64,000 bases of DNA. It comes from Golubevia sp. BC0850. Taxonomy: Eukaryota > Basidiomycota > Exobasidiomycetes > Golubeviales > Golubeviaceae. Location of the stretch: the NCBI GenBank assembly GCA_012976225.1, contig JAAVVG010000001.1, positions 1,550,001-1,614,000 on the forward strand. The letters run 5' to 3'. Of this stretch, positions 57,140 through 64,000 are shown piece after piece. The notes beneath the pieces were generated by a model. That model was not told where the DNA came from, made no database searches, and saw only the letters and a list, made by a program, of their open reading frames with translations. The position numbers and the translations under genes were made by a program. Position 1 is the stretch's first letter. Each line of letters begins with the position of its first letter.

Positions 57140-59539
57140 CTACCTATAATCATCATCGTCTCCATCGTCCCAACCCTGACCGGTTCTAACAGCTCCACTC
57201 GTTTCCCAGCCATCCATTGAAGCTTCTTCCTCGATCTTCCTCCTTCTTTCTTTTTCTTCTTCGGTTAAGATTGGTTCGTTTTCTCTTTGACTCATACGAC
57301 CTGCTCCACCTGAAGCTCCTTGATCTGAATCGAAGAGCACTGAGTGGGATGGCAAGTTCGGACCATCCGAAGTCGAGAGATGAGCATAACCTCGAGGAGT
57401 CCTTGATCCGCTAGAAGATGAAGATTGGGTCAACATCTTGAAATTGAGATAATTGTAGAGACCGATTCCTGGAAGGGCGAAAGTGGAGGGTGTGGTCATG
57501 AAAAGTGAGTTAGCTATGATCTGTTATAAAACGAGGTTTGAGGTTCAAGCGTTACTCACCTACGAGAGTGATACATAATCCGGTGATGTTGATAGGAGTC
57601 AACTCATCGCCAAAGACGATGCCAGCTATCACTATCGTCAAGACTTCTTTGAAGATTCCAGCCACTGAGAGGGTGACGACTGAGGTCCTTTGAATTAGAC
57701 TGAGCGTAGTGAGTAGATGCGGATAGAAAGAAGAAGGAACGTCAGTCAACAGTCAACTTACGACATCGACGTCTCTCCTTTCTCCCTATCTACTCACGCG
57801 AATTCGCTCAGACTCATACAGAAGGCCAGCACCCCCGGAGCAGTGATCAGAGCCAAGGTCAACAAACTTCTTGTCAACCCGTCAAAGAAAACTCCACCAA
57901 AGATTTCTCTCCAGTTCTCGACTATAGCTGAGGTGATAGCCATGGCGACTCCCATGACAGGGGAAAGCCAAAAGATAGTTGCCACCGGATTGTTCATTCC
58001 CATTCCTTCTCGATCTAACAGCATTTGAGTTAAAGCCCATCTGAAACCTCCCATCGCTGAAGCAGACAACACTTGGACCGCTCCAGAAAGGACGAATTTA
58101 GTCTCTGCGGAGACCATCATTATGACTCCTATTGTTATGAGACCTATGATTCCGATGAGAGGTAGTCGGATGACTTCTAACTTGAAGAGGAAGGCGAAGA
58201 ATAGAACGAAAGCTAGATTTGAGGATTTGCACATTGTGTAAAATGTCAGAGTGATTGTTTTGAGACTTAGATTCGAGAGTCCGATGTCTAAAGCTGTCGC
58301 AATGGCACAGGGGACAACTTTCGTGCTGATTAAAGAAGATTCTGATGAAAAGATTAGAGGATGTATTCTTTGAAAGGAGCTAAAGAGCTCGATTGAGGTC
58401 CTTCACTCACCTCCAATCCTTCAGACTTGGCCTCGCCCTTCCGCCATTTCCTCTTCGCGGCACAAGCTCCAAGCCACAGCACCTATGTGATAGTATTAGA
58501 GTAGTAGATGAGAGAGTGAACTGGACTACCATGTGCATTGAAGTCACGAAGAGAGGGTAAGAGAATCCGTATTTCGAGGGAGAGAACCTGATCAGAAGGA
58601 AGAGATTTGAAGGATAGAATTGGTAGATCCTGAAGGTAAGATTCTGTACCCACCTAACCAGACGAAAAATCACTCACATCCATTTGTTGTAGACCGATAT
58701 CAGCGTCGAGAAGAAGTCTGATGAGGAGAAAAGGAGACAGTCGAGGTTCAGCTGCCGCCAATGCTCAAACACAGCAGAAAGTTCCATTCTCTGCTCGAAG
58801 TGAGTTTGATGAGTGAGCTAAACTTTTAATCGACCAATCCGAACTCCCCCTGCTGGGTTTGTTGAGCTGTCGGCTGTTTCCGCTCTTATCACCCTTGTTC
58901 TCCTTCCACCTGCCTTCAATGAGCCCACTCCTTGCATTCTCCGTCCAACCTTGCGATGGTCTACCTGCACTTAATTTACTCACACCAACTCAATATCAGA
59001 GATACGTTGACAGCAGCAGCCCTCCAATAAGCCCTGGTCCTCAGCTTCTTTCCTTCTATACCTCTCATCCCATCTTGTTCTAACCCTCCCATATCCAGCT
59101 GTCCATCTTCATCTTCCATTCCCGAACCCCTCCGCCCAGATTGATAGGTTCCATCCAGAGTCTTGTGCGAGCCACCCACAAGTCTGGGTAAGACACCGAT
59201 CTGAGAAGATTCAGCTTCATCTTGATCTCCCAAATCTGATCTGCTAGTTCCATGGTAATCATACGGAGAATCGTCTGGATGTAACGGTTGAGCTTCGTGA
59301 GCTGGAGATCTTGTCTTTGAAGGTCTTCTCGCTTCTCTGAAACTGCTCTTTGAGGAAGAGACCAGTTCTACTGATTCATCTTGACTGCCTCGAGATGGAG
59401 ATTGGCTCTTCCTGGTTGCAAAATATAGAGCTTCTCCTCCGTCAGATTCGCTTGGACTGGTTCCTGAGGTTGACTTGGTGTTCGTGGAAAGTGTCCTTGA
59501 TTTTGTAGGAGGAGAGTAAGGAGGATATCCCGATTCCAT
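57140..59539 (-). CDS. Triose-phosphate-transporter family protein (SLC35C2/YMD8-like), 589 aa
   Basis: Exons on the minus strand: 59539-58984, 58717-58678, 58587-58411, 58325-57798, 57699-57560, 57468-57140 (1770 nt, in frame). Start MESGYPPYSPP; about 170 disordered residues precede the first membrane segment. The drug/metabolite-transporter core follows: VNVSLILSWYFFSTLISVYNKW, YPLFVTSMHMVVQF, KVVPCAIATALDIGLSN, FYTMCKSSNLAFVLFFA, GVIMMVSAETKF, GGFRWALTQML, ATIFWLSPVMGVAM, and VVTLSVAGIFKEVLTIV with GLYNYLNFK. These are marks of the TPT group and most like SLC35C2/Ymd8. The usual site is Golgi or early secretory membrane; the substrate is unknown. The C-terminus is long, acidic and cytosolic. 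The 40-nt second exon and 266-nt first intron are notable. Confidence 0.9.
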
Positions 59540-59940
59540 GACGACGATAGGTGGTGGTGGGACGATGGGAGATTGAAGCAAGCTGAAGCTGGGATGGAGA
59601 CGGAGACGGTCTTACCGAAAGTGGGGAAGCTCTAAAAGTTTCTCTCTGGATTGATTTGAGAATTGAGATCTTTCTTAGGAATGGAAGCAGAAGACCCAAA
59701 ATGAACTGTCAAGCTGTCAAGTCAGTAGGACAGATGGACATCTGTCCGTTATGCACCATGACTGGCCCAACTTTTTCCCAGATTCCCTCGGATCGGAACA
59801 TTTAGATCGAAGCTCAAGAACATCAAAGGGGCATCTGATTAAGTTGTGAAATGATCGGAGAATAGAATATACAAGTTGGAGGGAAATGGTAAACATCTAA
59901 CAGGTCTAAAGAGAAGGGTGGCAAGGGGAAGGAGTTCGCT
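59540..59940. other. Gap between transporter promoter and DBP3 3' end
   Basis: About 400 bases with the upstream flank of the transporter and the 3' flank of DBP3. No gene seen. Confidence 0.4.
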
Positions 59941-62156
59941 CTAATCGAAAGTGATTTTCCTGAAAGAGACAGAAAAAAGAGGAAGAACAAGTTGGTCCGT
60001 CAACATCACAATTTCAGAAGTGTAGGCGACCTCGTTTGAAGGTCGGAGAGCAAACAAGAGACTTACTTGGCTTTCCCTGGGACGAGCTCCTTGAAGTGAT
60101 CTCCATAAGCAGAGTGAGTCTTCTTCTTGATGGCTGAAGAATAGAAAAAAAAGAAACGTTTTGTGAGCAGCTGTACAGCACTGAAAGCGAAAGAGGCTCC
60201 GAATGAACTTACTGGTTGGGAAGCGATCCATCTCTTTTGGAACTGGCTGATCTGCATCACGAAGAACTTTGACCAACTCTCCAGCATGAGCTTTGTCTTC
60301 TTCAGTGAAGTAAGTCACGGATTTGCCAGTCTTTCCACCTCGACCAGTACGACCAATACGATGGACGTAATCTTCGATAGTGAGGGGGAAGGTGTAGTTG
60401 ACGACGTATTCCACATTTGGAATGTCAAGACCTCTTGCAGCAACATCGGTAGCGACTAAAAGAGGAGTTTCGGCGGTCTTGAAGCGATCCAAGCTGGCCA
60501 TACGTTCGTTCTGACCCATATCACCATGAATGGCAGAGACAGAGTAGCCCAGACGACGAAGGTTGCCTTCGACGCGAGCAGCTTCCTGTTGAGTCGAGCA
60601 TGAAGTCGACGTGAGTTCTCTCTCCGGAGCAAATAATGCAGAAAAGGAAACGGAAGAAGCTACTCACCTTCTTGTAAAGAGCGAAGATGAGAATCTTGTC
60701 TTTCGGCTTGCTTCCCCTCGGACCAGCGCCAACGTTCTTGAGGAAAACATCTAACTTCCTCTCCTTAGCTCTACCATCGTCCAAGACCTCTACTGTCTGC
60801 TCGACTCTCCTATTGGCTGAAAGTTCATCACTTCCAACAGTAACCCTAACTGGGTTGTTCATGAAAGTCTCAGCTAGACCTCTAACGGCAGGTGGCCAAG
60901 TAGCTGAGAACATCGAAGTCTTTCTACCCTGCTCTCTCGACTGACATAGACCGATTATAAATCTGATGTCAGGTTCGAAACCCTTGTCGAGCATTCTGTC
61001 GGCCTCATCTAACACCAAGAAGCTGACCTTGGAAAGATCTAGCCCGGATCCTTCAGTTGAAGCCAGATCCTTAACTCTTCCTGGAGTTCCAACCACGATT
61101 CTGATCGGAGGGTTCTGGGAACGTAGAGCGTTTTGTTGTTCGTACTTTGAGACTCCTCCGTATAGGCAGATGGATCCCATTCCTAGAGGGTCTCCAATCT
61201 TGGCTAGATTCTCTTGAGTTTGAATGGCCAATTCTCTGGTTGGAGCAACTACTAAGATTGAGACCTGGGCAGCTCCTTTTCCTTTCTTGCTCGAGCCCCC
61301 TCCTTGGCTCATGAGATGTTGAAGCGCTGGCACACCGAAAGCGAACGTTTTTCCAGAACTAAAGAACGGATGAGGAAGTAGGGAAGGTTAGTCTTCTCTG
61401 ATGTGTGCCTTCTGCTTCTTTCTCCCCTGAAACTACGGCTCCACTGAACTCCCAAACAAGCATCACTTTCGTTTCTCTTAGTTATCCCCAGTTCTCTCTT
61501 TCCACAGGTCGTCCACATAGATAGATAGCTCTTCCCATTTCTTCTTCTTTCACTCACCCAGTCTCAGCAACACCGACAACATCCTTCCCTTGCAACAGCA
61601 CAGGCCAACAGCATGATTGAATAGGAGTTGGCTTAGAGAAACCTTGTCCATCGATGGTCTTCTTGATAGAGTCATCTACCTTTCCATCCAATTCATCGAA
61701 ATTAAGCATTGGAAGAGGAGGCTTCTCTTCGGATTCCTCTGGAGCTTCCAAAGTGATGTTGTTGGCCTCCATGAACGCTCTTGCAGCGGCTGGATCAGTT
61801 TTGACCCCAACAGTCTTGGTGGTGGAGGAAGTTGGGGCTAGGATTGGAGTAGAGGTAGAGGAAGAAGTAGCAGCTGCCTTCTCAGCCTTAGCTTTACGTT
61901 TCTCTTCCTTTCTCTTCTTCTTCTCATCCTTTGATTCAGAGTTTCCATCTTTCTTGGCTTTCTTGGAAGGTGGTTCTTCAGAGGCGGCTTCGGTTAAAGC
62001 TGCTACTGGTTCTTGAGTTGAAGGTGTTGGAGTTGAAGCAGCTTTTTCTTCCTCCTCCAAAGCTCTTTGTCTCTTCTTCTCCTTCTTATCCTTCTTCTCT
62101 TTCTTGTGCTTTGATTTCAGCTCTTCTTCAGCTCTTTTTTCTTGAGGTGCAGACAT
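59941..62156 (-). CDS. DBP3: DEAD-box RNA helicase Dbp3, 582 aa
   Basis: Exons on the minus strand: 62156-61558, 61358-60668, 60585-60213, 60133-60067, 59959-59941 (1749 nt, in frame). The N-terminal 110 residues are Lys/Glu-rich ([31 protein letters not shown]), as in Dbp3, which helps pre-rRNA processing for the 60S subunit in the nucleolus. Helicase motifs appear in order: [44 protein letters not shown], then [22 protein letters not shown] and [10 protein letters not shown]. The end is [16 protein letters not shown], close to the Dbp3 terminus. The last coding exon has only 19 nt. Other Ded1/Dbp2-like helicases are less likely because of the lysine-rich N-terminus and the end. Confidence 0.94.
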
Positions 62157-62531
62157 GGTAGGGATGGTGGATGTGGGCAGCAGAAGAGACCGATTCTCAA
62201 GAAGATTTGCTCAAGCGCTCAACTTGTTCGAACTTTTTTTCAGTCAAGTTTAGGGGCCTCCGAACGGACCGGACCAGAACTTTCGGAAAAAGGGCTGGAA
62301 AAAAAAAGTATGCTAAATTAGAGTATAGATATTGTAGAGAAACAATGCGATATAATGCTAGGCGGGAATAAACAAAGCGAATGGAATGAAGTGTACAAAA
62401 ACAGAGGACAAACATAACAATAATAACAAGTCAGAAAGGCTCCCAACTTTTCCTTTCTGGAGAAGCGAAAGAAAACTAAAGCACTGAGATACAATTCAGA
62501 GTTCAACTGGCTCGAACTCTGTTCCTTTTGG
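62157..62531. promoter_or_regulatory. Upstream region of DBP3 and 3' flank of the last gene
   Basis: About 375 bases between the DBP3 ATG and the stop of the membrane gene, both on the minus strand. An A11 run lies near 62300. No gene seen. Confidence 0.4.
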
Positions 62532-64000
62532 TCATCCTCTTCTCCAAGATCCAACTGGCCTAACATCTGAGTCTCTTCTCGTCTGCGGCGAGCTTGATAA
62601 ATTGTTGGTTTCTGTGTAGGTGTGATCGACTTGAATACTTGCTGTGACCTGATCTGAATCATCAATGAAAGAGTCTGCATTCTTGGAGGTCAAAGATTGG
62701 TTTCGTATCCTTCCATCGCTTGACTTGGAAAGCTTCTTCATTCGATAACCTTCAGATTCTCTGTCATCTTCAATCGGGTTCACATCAGATTCGAAGTTGG
62801 TCTCATCACCTCGACGATGAATGAAGGAGGAAACGTTTGGATCGCTCTCATTTGAAACCTCGAATGGCTGAAACTTGGGTACTGAATCGTTGAAGTTTGG
62901 AGACTTGATGACCACATTAGTTCCTGCTGCTCTCCTCGATTGCCATCCCAGAAGAGCTAAATGGAAGACACATGAGAGGGAAGGGAAGGGAGCGAGAAAG
63001 GGGAGGTAGAGGGGATCAGATTCCGGGACCAGAAAGTTGACTGACGACGCTTGACTGACCTGGCTCAAAGAGGTTGGAAGTGATCAAGAAGAAGCATGGA
63101 AAGGCAGCGGCTACTGTAATCCACAAAAAGAAGACAATTAGTACTCCAATGATCCTACCCAGCTCAACAGGGCCTTTGACTGCTGCCGGATAGAGGGTGA
63201 AAGCCATGTAGGAAGTCACTGCAGAGAACATCAGAGCTGAGACAGCGACAGAAGCACTCAGAGATTGTACTAGTCTGAGAGCGGAGCTACAAAGTCGGAA
63301 CAAAGAGAGGTGCAAGAGAAAGGGAGACAAAGAAAGGGATAGTTGACGTCAGAGCTGGAACAGACTTACAGACTCCAGAACTTCGCTTGAATGCCTGGTT
63401 TTTTGGCTGTAGAATCTACTCACTGAAGTACCACACGTCTGGTTCTCCCTCTCAAAGGCGTAGAGACTGCAGTATCAGGTTGCTTCACTCTGAGTGAGAG
63501 AAAGGTAGGTAAGAGATAAGGTCATAAGAACCGGAAACCAAAATCAACGCCACCCCACCGAAATGACGATTCCCTCTGACGTACCTCGGGAAGTAAAAAG
63601 CTGGAGTTTCCCAAATCGAGCGTTCAATAGCAGACTCGTCGTTCGTCAGTAGCTCCGCATTGTATCTCAAGTGATGCTGAAGCACCTTTCTGAGACTGGA
63701 ACGGACGTAGAAGGAAGAGATAGAGTAGATTCAATGAGGGAAAAATGTGTCATGCTCTCATGCCGGCGGCGAGACGACGACGACGATCTCTGATCGAATT
63801 GATTGACTTCCAATGAAATTAACTAGGAAATTTTGAAACTCACTAGAATCCGACTCCGGTCAAAGCAATGGTCATCGAGATAGCAAACACGAAGAAGTAG
63901 GTATAGCCTTGACTCATTCTATGCCACGCGAAAGCTCCTTGCTGAAAGACGTAAGCTGCTTGATCTAGCTGATTAATGCTTGGACTTGAATTTGGGTCTT
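62532..64000 (-). CDS. C-terminal part of a multi-pass membrane protein (partial)
   Basis: Exons read on the minus strand: beyond 64000-63844, 63695-63585, 63489-63424, 63286-63060, 62956-62532; phases agree at all four joints. The visible first exon has DQAAYVFQQGAFAWHRMSQ and a membrane segment (YFFVFAISMTIALTGVGFY). Then a charged loop (KVLQHHLRYNAELLTNDESA, ERSIWETPAFYF) and basic LRGRTRR, a second segment (ASVAVSALMFSAVTSYMAF) and a third (IIGVLIVFFLWITVAAAFPCFFLI). The tail of about 140 residues is Ser/Asp-rich, cytosolic in style and ends VGSWRRG. I do not recognise the family. The 137-nt intron 63287-63423 contains a second possible exon, so the joint there is the least sure. Confidence 0.72.

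Noticed and set aside
58481-58527. 47-nt GTAGTC...CATAG candidate intron in the transporter
   Set aside because: It has a branch-like CTAAT and good ends, but removing it breaks the phase with the next exon, whereas the unspliced frame keeps the family pattern RPSLKDW-TKVVP.
1-64000. LTR or other virus-like elements, DNA transposons, LINEs, CRISPR arrays, rRNA
   Set aside because: No reverse transcriptase, integrase, transposase or capsid-like frames, no long terminal repeats, and no regular spaced repeats were seen on either strand.

Overview
This window is nuclear DNA of a fungus, most likely a basidiomycete and perhaps Pucciniomycotina. That placement is an inference from gene content, moderate base composition, many short (about 70-110 nt) GTGAGT/GTAAGT...CAG introns and pyrimidine-rich introns and leaders; no sequence search was possible. 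Most exon structures below were read by hand from the splice sites, checked for phase, and matched to the conserved motifs of each family.

Layout. 1-875 (+) is the end of a coiled-coil protein. 1589-5325 (+) is a secreted GH3 beta-glucosidase with 16 exons, two of them only 7 nt long and lying at the catalytic aspartate. 5840-7539 (-) is a decayed, unidentified gene. 7941-10365 (-) is a fusion of a PNPOx-like FMN domain and a ferredoxin-reductase-like domain, with a 15-nt exon. 11317-15087 (+) is an RXT3-type histone deacetylase complex subunit with poly-His tracts. 15690-18439 holds two divergent F-box-like genes, each with a stop codon inside its F-box. 18743-28713 (-) is TEL1 (ATM kinase, 3133 aa). 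29490-31413 (+) is TYR1 (prephenate dehydrogenase). 31600-34013 (+) is a PX-domain protein. 34240-34762 (-) is a small decayed gene. 35834-38188 (-) is a PHO80/PCL-type cyclin. A 2.3-kb gap follows with an intron-containing tRNA-Ser(GCU). 40454-42772 (-) is a disordered protein. 44028-45458 (-) is an unknown membrane protein. 46147-47467 (-) is RRP4 (exosome). 47970-52021 (+) is a disordered RGG protein. 52358-53781 (-) is QNG1 (queuosine salvage), and 53871/54012-56797 (+) is TRM2 (tRNA m5U54 methyltransferase). 57140-59539 (-) is a SLC35C2/YMD8-like transporter. 59941-62156 (-) is DBP3 (ribosome-biogenesis helicase). 62532-64000 (-) is the end of a multi-pass membrane protein.

The genes do not form one pathway. 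Two divergent pairs look meaningful: QNG1 with TRM2 (both act on tRNA chemistry, start codons 230 bp apart), and TEL1 with TYR1, where the TYR1 side carries two Gcn4-type TGACTC half-sites. Tests of gene integrity point to a local excess of decayed genes (four) among otherwise intact essential genes. I saw no LTR or virus-like element, no DNA transposon and no CRISPR array. I found no convincing new multi-gene system; the strongest oddities are the micro-exons, the paired F-box stops, the TRM2 dual start and the QNG1-TRM2 pairing.
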